Shown here: piece after piece, positions 50,362-58,819 of the stretch
Numbering within the stretch: the stretch's first letter is position 1
Layout: each line of letters starts with the position of its first letter
Source: Flavobacteriales bacterium
GTDB taxonomy: Bacteria; Bacteroidota; Bacteroidia; Flavobacteriales_E; Vicingaceae
Assembly: GCA_020635815.1 (NCBI GenBank)
Contig: JACJZB010000008.1
Span: forward strand, 88,777-152,776
Reading direction: 5' to 3'
Length of the DNA: 64,000 bases
The notes under the pieces: model-generated
The model's input: the letters and a program-made list of their open reading frames with translations, nothing else
What the model was told of the DNA's origin: nothing
Database searches by the model: none
Made by a program: the position numbers and the translations under genes

Positions 50362-51849
50362 CTAGGTTACACTTTCAACTCTTTCTTGATAACTCTGTTT
50401 TACTTTATTCGCTAAACTAAACACACCAATAAGTAGAATACTTAAAATAGGTAAAGTGTAACGTTCTTCAATTAATCTTTGAAAAAAACAAATGTAGAAA
50501 ATGTAAATAAAGGCAGTAATATACAGTGTGTTTTCGAGCGGTGTATTTCTTTTAAACCAAATTAAATTGGCAAACAAAGCTAAAAAGCACAATCCGTGTA
50601 AACTAAAAAACAACAGTCTAAAAAACTCCATAATAACATTTCCTCTAAAAGTACTTTGAAAAATACTCATCGATAAATTGGAGTGAAATGCCATTCTTTT
50701 AAATACTTTGACCGGAGAAACAATATAATATTGAAACCAAAACTCTTCTTTAAATTCATTAGTTAGTTGTTTAAACTCATTTATTACTTCCATTTCTATA
50801 GCCGGAATGTCACTCGGCATAGCTAAGTTTCTTTCGTAAAGTGGTTTCTGAATAAGTATAGATTTCTGATACTTTTTTAGGATTGAAATTAATCTTTCTT
50901 TTCCATAGAATTCAATGACGTAATTTGGGAACGAACGTAAAAAAATGTCAATATTTTCTCTTGATGTATCTCCTTTTATAGTGGATTGCCAGAAAGGTAA
51001 GGTGTACGAATGAAAATCTACAGCTTCTACTCCCCATGCACCACTAAAGTTCCATATTTCTTTTAAAGCAGGACGATATAAACTATTACTTTCTTGGTAA
51101 AACACAGGGTGAAGACCAACATATTCACCAGCAATGGTATAATTTCTAATTTGCCAAATCACCATAAAACTGGACGCTATAGTTCCAAAAATGATAACTT
51201 TTTTAAACCAATGAGCATAACTGTAATAAACAAAAATAGGAAGTAATAACCCAAATACACCAAGCACTGGTCTAACAATAAATAAGTAAGCAAAAATTAA
51301 AGCTGCTACACCAAATAAAAAGTTTTGTTGTTTTTTAAAACGAGCTACACTGGCATAAACCAAAAAATGGATGTAAAAAATAAGCAGGGCAGGAGTAATA
51401 CCTTCAGTAAGTGAATAATATAGAAAGCCCATTGCAAAAGGAGTGATACCATAAATTGCAGCAACAATAAGTGCGATTTTTTCATTGTTTAAAAGCCGCA
51501 TACAAATTTTATATAAACAGAAAACGGATAAAGAAAATAAGAGGACTTGGAATATTTTCAATAATAATAAAGCATGTGTTTCGCTCAGCAATAAACAACA
51601 GTAATACAAAATACCATAACCAGGTGTTCGTTGAAAATAACTGCCTTTTCCTGGATGGTTTTCTTTCCAAACACCAGTTTTGTAGTAGTTTTTAGCTGGA
51701 CTTAAATAACTCCAATCATCACTAGTTTTAACGGTTTGTCCTTCTTGTAGTCTATTTTCAGAAAGTGTACTAAGGTTTAATTCGTTAAAGAAAAAAGCAC
51801 TTATTAATGAAACAAAAACAATTACCCATATTGGCTTAATCCAACCCAT
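50362..51849 (-). CDS. Multi-span membrane glycosyltransferase, GT39/ArnT-like
   Basis: 495 residues with about eleven hydrophobic segments. The first extracytoplasmic loop has SDDWSYLSPAKNYYKTG and YFQRTPGYGILY, the place where GT39/PMT-type enzymes keep an acidic catalytic residue. They move sugars from polyprenyl phosphate donors to lipids or proteins. The acceptor here is unknown. Last of a three-gene unit (DUF4197, Nudix, this gene), overlapping the Nudix stop by one base. Confidence 0.72.
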   Translation of the reverse strand: MGWIKPIWVIVFVSLISAFFFNELNLSTLSENRLQEGQTVKTSDDWSYLSPAKNYYKTGVWKENHPGKGSYFQRTPGYGILYYCCLLLSETHALLLLKIFQVLLFSLSVFCLYKICMRLLNNEKIALIVAAIYGITPFAMGFLYYSLTEGITPALLIFYIHFLVYASVARFKKQQNFLFGVAALIFAYLFIVRPVLGVFGLLLPIFVYYSYAHWFKKVIIFGTIASSFMVIWQIRNYTIAGEYVGLHPVFYQESNSLYRPALKEIWNFSGAWGVEAVDFHSYTLPFWQSTIKGDTSRENIDIFLRSFPNYVIEFYGKERLISILKKYQKSILIQKPLYERNLAMPSDIPAIEMEVINEFKQLTNEFKEEFWFQYYIVSPVKVFKRMAFHSNLSMSIFQSTFRGNVIMEFFRLLFFSLHGLCFLALFANLIWFKRNTPLENTLYITAFIYIFYICFFQRLIEERYTLPILSILLIGVFSLANKVKQSYQERVESVT

Positions 51850-52412
51850 TAAATTTGTTTGTTATCGATTAATATTTTGGCTTTAAGAATTCCTGCAACA
51901 CTCAAACTATCAGTTATTTCGCCATTCATTACCATTTCGTAAGCCTCGTTAATGTGAAGCTTTTTCAAGGTTAATACTTCATCTTCATCAGGCTCAGGCT
52001 CAAAGTGTTCAAGGTCTTTAACTACATAAACAATTCCAACTTCATCACTTACTGAATTACTTAAATGCATGTCTAACAACTTTTTCCAGTTAGTTGCTTT
52101 TATGCCTAATTCTTCTAGTAATTCACGTTTTGCCGATTCAATTGGGTCAACATGATGTTTGCCGCCACCTTCGCAAATTTCCCAACTAAATTGGTTTAAT
52201 GGAAAACGATGCTGGCCAACTAGCCACGTATTATAGTTTTTGTCTAACGGAATAATACCAATGGCAATGTTTTTAAAATGAACAACACCATAAATACCAT
52301 CATTACCCGCAGCATTTAAAACTTTGTGCTCGGTAACTTTTATCCAAGCATTGTCATACTCAACTTTGCTACTAATTGTTTTCCAAGGATTTTTTTTTGA
52401 ATCATTCATCAC
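51849..52412 (-). CDS. Nudix hydrolase
   Basis: 187 residues. The Nudix-box second half RELLEELGI (about 97-105) is intact. The glycine-rich entry CEGGGKHHVDP has no clear Glu at the usual position, so the first half is slightly degenerate. WLVGQHRFPL and SVSDEVGIVYVVKDLE resemble ADP-sugar pyrophosphatase-type members. Substrate unknown. It overlaps both neighbours by one base. Confidence 0.85.
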   Translation of the reverse strand: MMNDSKKNPWKTISSKVEYDNAWIKVTEHKVLNAAGNDGIYGVVHFKNIAIGIIPLDKNYNTWLVGQHRFPLNQFSWEICEGGGKHHVDPIESAKRELLEELGIKATNWKKLLDMHLSNSVSDEVGIVYVVKDLEHFEPEPDEDEVLTLKKLHINEAYEMVMNGEITDSLSVAGILKAKILIDNKQI

Positions 52413-53122
52413 TAGCTACCAAATACTTTTTTCAACAAATCAGTAACTCTAGCCATTGGATTAGCTCTAATGTTTTTCTCTTCCTTTTCTATCATTAAAA
52501 ATAAACCATCCATTGCTTTAGTCGTTACATAATCTTCTAAGTCAGGATTTTGATTATCTACGAAAGGAATTTTGTTATAGGTAGTAATAATTGGATTCCA
52601 ATATTTAGTTACTTCAACTTGGTCTATCGCATTTTTAATAATCGGTTGAAACTTTACTTTTAACTCGGCAGATGTTTTATCTTTTAAGTATTGAGTAGCA
52701 GCATTATCGCTTCCTCTTAATATGGCAAAACCATCACTAATCGACATTCCTTTAATTGCATTAATAAAAACTGGAGCAGCTTCTTTTGCGGCAGTTTCGG
52801 CAGCTCTATTCAACGTCATTTCAAATTTTTCAACCTGACTCTCCATGCCTAAAGCAATTACTTTTTCTTTTACTTTTTCTGCTTCTGGCGGAAAAGGAAT
52901 AAACAATGCTGGATTTTTATAATAACCATCAACTTTAGATAATAAATCGGTTGAATTATTGGTTCCAACTGTTAAAGCTTCTTTTAATCCATTTATAACT
53001 TCTGTGTTGGTTAAGGCTGGAGTTGTTCCCGACATGCCGTTAACATCTTCTAAAACTTGAGTCATTTCTGCACAAGCAAATAATAGTGTACTAGCTAATA
53101 CTATTGCAAATATTTTTTTCAT
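52412..53122 (-). CDS. DUF4197 lipoprotein
   Basis: 236 residues. The lipoprotein signal ends at LFAC (Cys17). The rest is alpha-helical, with LKEALTVGTNNSTDLLS, YKNPALFIPFPPEAEKV and ISDGFAILRGSDNAATQYLKDKTS, as in DUF4197 proteins. Function unknown. First gene of a three-gene unit; divergent from cinA. Confidence 0.85.
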   Translation of the reverse strand: MKKIFAIVLASTLLFACAEMTQVLEDVNGMSGTTPALTNTEVINGLKEALTVGTNNSTDLLSKVDGYYKNPALFIPFPPEAEKVKEKVIALGMESQVEKFEMTLNRAAETAAKEAAPVFINAIKGMSISDGFAILRGSDNAATQYLKDKTSAELKVKFQPIIKNAIDQVEVTKYWNPIITTYNKIPFVDNQNPDLEDYVTTKAMDGLFLMIEKEEKNIRANPMARVTDLLKKVFGS

Positions 53123-53207
53123 TTGTTCTTTTTATTGTTTTTAATTTGCCCAAAAATAAGGTTTTCAAAAATGATTTTATTTTAATGTTTATCACTTTTC
53201 AAAACTT

Positions 53208-53215
53208 TAAATTTG
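53208..53215 (+). promoter_or_regulatory. -7 element of cinA, very close to the start codon
   Basis: TAAATTTG ends four bases before the ATG at 53220, so the transcript would be leaderless or nearly so. Confidence 0.45.
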
Positions 53216-53219
53216 TACT

Positions 53220-54455
53220 ATGATTTTAGATATTATTTCAATAGGAGACGAGCTGTTAATTGGTCAAACATTAAACACCAATGCTCAATGGATTGCAAAA
53301 GAAATGGATGCAATTGGCTTTAGAATTCGTGAACAGATTACGATTAGTGATAGTAAAGAGCATATTGTTAGCACTTTAGATAATTCCTTATTAAAAGCTG
53401 ACGTCGTTTTGATTACAGGTGGCTTAGGGCCAACCAACGATGATTTAACCTTGCCAGTGCTGAATGAATATTTTTGCGGAGAATTAATTGTAAATCAAGA
53501 TGTTTATAAGGATATAGAGCAATTGGTGACTAGAAGAGGTTTTGAAATGAATGAAAACAATAAGCGACAAGCCTTGGTTTCGAGTAAATGTAAAGCAATT
53601 CGTAATAAAAAAGGAACAGCTCCAGGTTTGTGGTTTGAAAAAGGTAATAAAGTTGTAGTGGCGATGCCCGGTGTTCCTTATGAGATGAAAGGGATGATAG
53701 AAACAATTACACCGTGGATTAAAGAAAAATATACTTTTCCAGAAATTGTTCACCAAATGGTGTTAACCAAAGGGTTGTCTGAGTCAAAATTAGCTGAAAT
53801 ATTAACTGAATGGGAAGCTAATTTACCTACGGTTATTAAGCTTGCTTATTTACCGTCTCCGGGAAGAGTTAAATTGAGATTAACTTCTGTTGGACAAAAT
53901 AGAGCTGAAGTTCAAAAGTTAATTGACAAAGAAGTGGAATCATTAACTAAAATTATTCCTGATAATATTTATTCGGTAGGCAATAAAAACATAGAAAAAA
54001 TAGTAGGGGAGTTGTTACGACAAAACAAGCAAACTATGGCTACTGCCGAAAGTTGTACGGGTGGTAATATCGCTCATTTAATTACAAGCATTTCGGGTAG
54101 TTCCGATTATTTTAAAGGAGCAATAGTTTCTTATGCTAATGAAGTTAAGATTAATGAATTAGCCGTAAACCCAACTGATATTGATAATTATGGAGCAGTT
54201 AGCCAACAAGTTGTTGAGCAAATGGCAAAAGGAGTGTTAACTAAACTAAATGTTGATTATGCTGTTGCTACTTCTGGAATTGCTGGCCCAACAGGCGGAA
54301 CGGAAGAAAAACCAGTTGGCACGGTTTGGATAGCAGTAGCCAATAAAAATGAAGTAATCGCTAAAAAATATTTATTTGGTTCCGACCGACAAGTAAATAT
54401 TGAGCGAGCAACTGTTGCAGGATTAAGTATGTTGTATGATTTGTTGAGGGGGTAG
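53220..54455 (+). CDS. cinA: CinA-like nicotinamide-nucleotide amidase / ADP-ribose pyrophosphatase
   Basis: 411 residues. The N-terminal MoaB/Mog-like COG1058 domain has ISIGDELLIGQTLNTNAQWIA and ITGGLGPTNDDLT. The C-terminal PncC amidase domain has TAESCTGGNIAHLITSISGSS, GAIVSYANEVK and ATSGIAGPTGGTEEKPVGTVW. The pair salvages damaged NAD by deamidating NMN. Full length. Monocistronic. Confidence 0.94.
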   Translation: MILDIISIGDELLIGQTLNTNAQWIAKEMDAIGFRIREQITISDSKEHIVSTLDNSLLKADVVLITGGLGPTNDDLTLPVLNEYFCGELIVNQDVYKDIEQLVTRRGFEMNENNKRQALVSSKCKAIRNKKGTAPGLWFEKGNKVVVAMPGVPYEMKGMIETITPWIKEKYTFPEIVHQMVLTKGLSESKLAEILTEWEANLPTVIKLAYLPSPGRVKLRLTSVGQNRAEVQKLIDKEVESLTKIIPDNIYSVGNKNIEKIVGELLRQNKQTMATAESCTGGNIAHLITSISGSSDYFKGAIVSYANEVKINELAVNPTDIDNYGAVSQQVVEQMAKGVLTKLNVDYAVATSGIAGPTGGTEEKPVGTVWIAVANKNEVIAKKYLFGSDRQVNIERATVAGLSMLYDLLRG

Positions 54456-54466
54456 TTTTAGCTTTG

Positions 54467-54769
54467 TTAGTTTAAAAGAATCATTCCTCTTACGCAACCA
54501 AAGCAGGTCATAATAGTATAAACTATGATTGCATAGGGAATGGATTTCTTAATTAATTTAGCTTCTATATTTTTTCCAAAAATTGAAACAATAGAATTTA
54601 CAATAAAAATTAGAAGGATAAGAAAAGGTAAACTAATTATCATTCTAAATAAAAAGGTTAATAATTCAGTCCATTCCTTTTTAGGATTGATGTTGTATAT
54701 ATCATAAATAAGATATAATGTAATTCCAATAGTGAAAATAATTACACCTATATTAATTTTAGTTTTCAT
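54467..54769 (-). CDS. Small membrane protein (100 residues), unknown function
   Basis: Three hydrophobic segments (about 5-24, 42-66 and 77-97). It ends GCVRGMILLN. No motif recognised. It stands alone, convergent with cinA and next to the repeat cluster at 54838-55178. Confidence 0.55.
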   Translation of the reverse strand: MKTKINIGVIIFTIGITLYLIYDIYNINPKKEWTELLTFLFRMIISLPFLILLIFIVNSIVSIFGKNIEAKLIKKSIPYAIIVYTIMTCFGCVRGMILLN

Positions 54770-54837
54770 TGATCTAAATTAATCAATATTTTATATTCCT
54801 ACTTTAAATTAAACCCTTAGAAAAGTTTTAGTGATAG

Positions 54838-54929
54838 TGTCATTCCGATTGGAGTGTAACGGAACAGAGGAATCTTTTAACATTACAACTACTAACTGAA
54901 AAGATACCTCGACTTCGCTCGGTATGACA
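54838..54929. repeat. REP-like inverted repeat A
   Basis: Outer arms TGTCATTCCGA / TCGGTATGACA (10 of 11 pair) and inner arms GAGGAATCTTTT / AAAAGATACCTC (11 of 12 pair), the classic 'CATTCCGA ... GAGGAATCT' layout. Its right end resembles the word inside fdhB at 12031-12057. Confidence 0.8.
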
Positions 54930-54978
54930 AAATAAAGTGATGAATCTATAAAAGTTATTAAATGTTTTCATGTTCTAG

Positions 54979-55009
54979 ATTCCTGTTTCCGCTATCGCTA
55001 CACAGGAAT
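54979..55009. repeat. REP-like inverted repeat B
   Basis: Perfect arms ATTCCTGT / ACAGGAAT around a 15-base centre. Confidence 0.75.
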
Positions 55010-55066
55010 GACGTAGAGGGAGAATTAAAAGATATAGAATAAATCCACAAACACCTTTAAAATCAT

Positions 55067-55178
55067 TGTCAGTTCGAGTGTTTCGAATTTATTTCGGAAT
55101 GTATCGAGAACCAATGATTTTGAATAGGAAATGTTGTTCTCGATACAAAATTCTTACAGAATTTCACTCGAACGGACA
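55067..55178. repeat. Long inverted repeat C, overlapping the end of the PP-loop gene
   Basis: Outer arms TGTCAGTTCGAGTG (55067-55080) and CACTCGAACGGACA (55165-55178) pair at 13 of 14. Inner arms GTATCGAGAAC (55101-55111) and GTTCTCGATAC (55136-55146) pair perfectly. The right outer arm encodes residues NVRSS at the end of the gene at 55154-55861. Confidence 0.8.
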
Positions 55179-55861
55179 TTTTCTAAATCACTAAACGTAT
55201 ATTCATAGGTTTTCCCATCATGCTCGTAGGTTTTTAGCGTAGGAGCGTTTACGTTAAATTTTACTGGGTTTTTAAATATTGGCCCATCATAACAAAAAGT
55301 GTGGAACTCCCCATTTTCTCCACAAGGATCAACATTGCTAGGTAAACTATTTAAAAAAGTTTGATTGTAATCGGTAGCAATTAAATGAGTAGGTATTTTG
55401 CTATTGTCAATCGCACAAATGTGTGTTTTAAAGTGGTTGTCAATAAAATATTGAGCCATCTCAGTAGTTTTTATTTTCCATAAAGGGAAAACGCCTTCCA
55501 TACTAACTTCTGTTAATTTATCTTCTCTGTATTTTTTTAAATCCTCTAAAAAAATATCACCAAAACCCACCTTATTGATTCCTTCGGTTTTCATTGCTTC
55601 TAAAAAAGCACGCATCTTAACTTCATACTCATCGTGTGTTTTATCTTCAATGTAAATTATTTTTAAGGGTATGCCTATGGCTTTTGCTTGCTCTCTAATC
55701 AACGCTTCTGGTACGCCATGCATCGAAACTCGTTTGTTGGGCTTGTAAATGGTTGTTAAAAGGTATTTAACTTCATATTTATTGTCTAACAACAGTTTGT
55801 GTAGAGCCATGGAACTGTCTTTACCGCCGCTCCACGACATGATGATTTTTTCTTTGGTCAT
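55154..55861 (-). CDS. PP-loop ATPase, diphthine-ammonia-ligase-like (COG2102)
   Basis: 235 residues. The ATP-binding PP-loop is SWSGGKDSSMALHKL (9-23). Family signatures are GDIFLEDLKKYRE near 101-113 and the C-terminal CGENGEFHTFCYDGPIF near 179-195. In eukaryotes and archaea relatives amidate diphthine, but bacteria lack diphthamide, so the role here differs and is unknown. It is the last gene of the B12-riboswitch operon, overlapping the BtuG-like gene by four bases; COG2102 proteins recur in B12 loci (from memory). The last residues (VRSSEIL) are encoded by a repeat arm. Confidence 0.85.
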   Translation of the reverse strand: MTKEKIIMSWSGGKDSSMALHKLLLDNKYEVKYLLTTIYKPNKRVSMHGVPEALIREQAKAIGIPLKIIYIEDKTHDEYEVKMRAFLEAMKTEGINKVGFGDIFLEDLKKYREDKLTEVSMEGVFPLWKIKTTEMAQYFIDNHFKTHICAIDNSKIPTHLIATDYNQTFLNSLPSNVDPCGENGEFHTFCYDGPIFKNPVKFNVNAPTLKTYEHDGKTYEYTFSDLENVRSSEIL

Positions 55862-56910
55862 TGGTTAAAAAATAAAAAGTCGTCAGGAATAATGCCCGCT
55901 TCAAATTGGTGAATTAAATTGCCTGAATACGAATAGCGATAAACATCTCCTTTTTGCACATAATCTTTAGCATCAGCAATGTAAATTTCGTTGTTTACGG
56001 GACTAATACTTAATCCATAAAAAAGACTGCCTGAAGCTCTGGTAATAAAAGGTGTTGATGGAATCGAATTGTCGTTAATACTCATTTTAAATACATCTTG
56101 ATTAATAAAAACAAACTCATCTTTCGTGTCGTTAAAAACTAAATTAGTTGGTGATTGAGTGATGCTAGCAAACGAGATTGTTTTTTCAATAGCTCGGTTA
56201 ACAGGGTTGAACTGAATGATACGAGGTGTTTCCTCATTAATTCCTCCGTTACACAACACCCATATTTTGTTGTTTTTGTCTAAAGCAATACTATTTACTC
56301 CTTTTCCAGTGCTAATATCTCCAACAATGGTATTGGTAGCAGTATTAATGATTAATATTTTTGAATTGTTATAATTACAAACGTAAGCCGTATCGTTGTG
56401 TAAAAGCATCTTTTCAGTCCAGCCATTAGTGGGGATTGTTCCTGATATCGTATGGGTGTTTAAATCTAAAATAGAAATAGCATTGGCATATAAATCAGAA
56501 ACATACGCTTTTTGATTGTTGATAGGCAAGATGTAACGCGGCGAATTAAACCCGTTAATAGTTTGTATGGTTTCAAAGTTATTAGCGTTTAACACCTCAA
56601 TTTTGCTCGAATTATTTACAACAACATAAAGTTTATTTCCAATTTGCAAAGCCGATTGAGCAACATCGCCCAGCGGAATACCAGTGTTTGCGTTACTATA
56701 AACATGATGATACACTTCTTGTGTTTCTGATTTGTAGAACGAAAGCGAGGCATTTCCATTCGTATAATTGCCTTCATTTACAATTAAAACATCCGTAAAA
56801 CTAGTTGCTGTAATAGGTTCTTTTAGACAATTTTCACATTGTGGACCAAGTTCAGTTTTGCTACAACTTAAAAGCGAACCAATAATTAATATGTAAATAA
56901 TCAGCCTCAT
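55858..56910 (-). CDS. btuG: BtuG-like beta-propeller surface lipoprotein (YncE/DUF5074 type)
   Basis: 350 residues. The lipoprotein signal ends at LLSC (Cys16). About seven propeller blades are visible (VLNANNFETIQTINGFNSPRYILP, ISILDLNTHTISGTIPTNGWTEKM, LIINTATNTIVGDISTGKGVNSIALDKNNKIWVL and so on). In Bacteroides BtuG is a propeller that caps BtuB and binds cobalamin very tightly. The position directly after the BtuB-like gene (four-base overlap) and under a B12 riboswitch strongly supports the same role. Outer-membrane surface. Confidence 0.83.
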   Translation of the reverse strand: MRLIIYILIIGSLLSCSKTELGPQCENCLKEPITATSFTDVLIVNEGNYTNGNASLSFYKSETQEVYHHVYSNANTGIPLGDVAQSALQIGNKLYVVVNNSSKIEVLNANNFETIQTINGFNSPRYILPINNQKAYVSDLYANAISILDLNTHTISGTIPTNGWTEKMLLHNDTAYVCNYNNSKILIINTATNTIVGDISTGKGVNSIALDKNNKIWVLCNGGINEETPRIIQFNPVNRAIEKTISFASITQSPTNLVFNDTKDEFVFINQDVFKMSINDNSIPSTPFITRASGSLFYGLSISPVNNEIYIADAKDYVQKGDVYRYSYSGNLIHQFEAGIIPDDFLFFNQ

Positions 56911-58784
56911 TTCTTAAATCCTAAAACAATACTTAATAAATAGTTACGCCCTGGCATTGGTCGGTAAGCTATTGATTGATAATCTTGGTTAAAAATGTTG
57001 TTCACCTTAAAAGAGCCAAGTAATGTAAACTTTTTGTTGAGTTCAATTTTACGGCTTAATATAACATCAGAAATATAATTGGCAGGCATGTACCAATTGT
57101 TGTCGGAAGTCACATAACGTTTACCTGTATAATTAAACTGATAAGTTAAAGTCGTTTTTTTGAATTCAGCAGCAATGTAATAACTCAATTTGTGGTAAGG
57201 CACATAAATCAATTGCTTGTCAAGCGAATTGTCATTATTTAACTTTGCTTTTTTATTGGTAGAAAGGGTGTAGGTATAATGTAGCGATGAACTAAATTTT
57301 AGCTTTTTCGATCGAATGGAAGAAACTTCCAAAGAAGCTTCTAAACCTTTGTTTTCAACTTCTTGTAGGTTTTTTGGTTTCCAATATCCAAATTCGGTAG
57401 GCAACCAAATTATCCAATTGGTAACATAGTTGTAAAACGCAGTTGCTTCTGTTTTTACATTAAAAAAAGAGGTCGGTTGTTTGTGCAACAACCCTAATTC
57501 AGCCATTTTAGATTTCTCGGGTTTTAAATCAGCATCACCGCCTTGCACCCAAAATAAGTCGTTAAACGTAGGGTAGTGGTAATTTATTCCAGTATTTGCT
57601 TTTAGGTAGAGTTCTTTCTTTTTTAAGAGTTGAACCAAAATATTAAGGTTGGGAGCAAAAAGTTGTTGTTCATTTCCAACCATTAAAAAGCGATTTAAAG
57701 CATCTATATTTATTCGCTTGTATTTCTGACTAACACCTAATAACCAACTGTTGTTAAAACGTTTTTTATCAGTACTCAAACCATTTGATTTTGCAAATTC
57801 ATATCGAATGTTTAGGTTGTTTTTTATGGTGATGTTTTTGTTTAAGTAAATATTTGTAGTTAAAACATTATCAGATAAATAGGTTTTATTGTTTGAAGAA
57901 TTAAAAGTTGAAATATCTTCGTAATTAATAACGTCTTTTACCAAGCCTGAAACAAATTTATAATGTAGTTTTTTGTAATTTCCTTTCCATTCAAAAAGCC
58001 CTCGAATAGATTCATCTTGTTGGTTTTCTTTGGTTGTTCTGGACACAATGGGAGCAACTAAATTTCTATCACTTTTGTAATACCAAAAACGTACACCTAT
58101 GGTTTGGTTTTTTATTCGTTTAAAAATAGCTTGTTGAAATCCATATTGAGTTTTCTCTGCATTGGTTAGCGTTTCAATAGGGCTACCAACTTCTGTATTG
58201 TTTTTATAAGGATAGTTGTTTTGTTGATTGGTGTGATAAATTTGAGTTTCAGAAAACCAGTTGTTTACTGAGAAATTAGAGGAAGCAGAAGTTGTGTAAT
58301 GATTAAAACTGCCAATCGACTGCTGCACAGAGGCATTAAAGTGATTGTTAAAATTTGTTGAGTTATTTAAAATTACACTTCCACCAAGTGCTCCATTGCC
58401 TTCAGCTAAACCATTAGCACCATAATTTAACCTTACATTATCAAAAAAAGCAGTAGGGTATAACGAAAAATCAACCTGCCCATTCATAGGCGAATTAAGC
58501 GTAATTCCGTTCCACAACACTTGCGTGTGAGAAGCTCCAGTTCCTCGAAAAGAAATAGAAGCCAAGCCTGTTCCATAAGATTTAATAAAAACAGCACTGT
58601 TGTTTTGGATAAGTTCAGCTAAGGTTAAAGCCGTTTTGCTTCTTGCTGAATCAATAATAGTGGTTTTGTAGCTTGGTAATACTCTATCTGCTTCTAACTC
58701 AAAGGTAGAGTAGGTAATGGTAGTGTCGGCTTGCGCGAAACCTACAAAAGGAATAAAAAACAGTATGAATAAAAAGTGTTTCAT
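56907..58784 (-). CDS. btuB: TonB-dependent outer-membrane receptor, BtuB-like (cobalamin)
   Basis: 625 residues (E. coli BtuB is about 614). The signal peptide ends near VGFAQA. The plug domain has LTLAELIQNNSAVFIKSYG, ISFRGTGASHTQVLWNGI and GLAEGNGALGGSVIL. A barrel of many amphipathic strands follows, with the usual NIFNQDYQSIAYRPMPGRNY segment near the end. Cobalamin uptake is inferred from the riboswitch and the BtuG-like partner. A hairpin followed by a T run (58793-58813) lies immediately before its start codon. Confidence 0.87.
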   Translation of the reverse strand: MKHFLFILFFIPFVGFAQADTTITYSTFELEADRVLPSYKTTIIDSARSKTALTLAELIQNNSAVFIKSYGTGLASISFRGTGASHTQVLWNGITLNSPMNGQVDFSLYPTAFFDNVRLNYGANGLAEGNGALGGSVILNNSTNFNNHFNASVQQSIGSFNHYTTSASSNFSVNNWFSETQIYHTNQQNNYPYKNNTEVGSPIETLTNAEKTQYGFQQAIFKRIKNQTIGVRFWYYKSDRNLVAPIVSRTTKENQQDESIRGLFEWKGNYKKLHYKFVSGLVKDVINYEDISTFNSSNNKTYLSDNVLTTNIYLNKNITIKNNLNIRYEFAKSNGLSTDKKRFNNSWLLGVSQKYKRINIDALNRFLMVGNEQQLFAPNLNILVQLLKKKELYLKANTGINYHYPTFNDLFWVQGGDADLKPEKSKMAELGLLHKQPTSFFNVKTEATAFYNYVTNWIIWLPTEFGYWKPKNLQEVENKGLEASLEVSSIRSKKLKFSSSLHYTYTLSTNKKAKLNNDNSLDKQLIYVPYHKLSYYIAAEFKKTTLTYQFNYTGKRYVTSDNNWYMPANYISDVILSRKIELNKKFTLLGSFKVNNIFNQDYQSIAYRPMPGRNYLLSIVLGFKK

Positions 58785-58792
58785 ATAAAAAA

Positions 58793-58813
58793 CGGAGAGG
58801 ATTACCCTCTCCG
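58793..58813 (-). terminator. Terminator-like hairpin just before btuB
   Basis: Perfect 8-base-pair stem CGGAGAGG / CCTCTCCG, 5-base loop, then a T run on the minus strand, ending a few bases before the btuB ATG at 58784. It sits within the operon and could reduce or control readthrough. Confidence 0.7.
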
Positions 58814-58819
58814 CTATTT

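Larger units (their letters stand above)
54770..55153. other. Intergenic cluster of hairpin repeats
   Basis: No gene is visible. Three inverted-repeat elements follow one another (54838-54929, 54979-55009, 55067-55178); the last one reaches into the 3' end of the PP-loop gene. They have higher GC than their surroundings and are of the kind often called REP-like in Bacteroidota. Confidence 0.7.
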
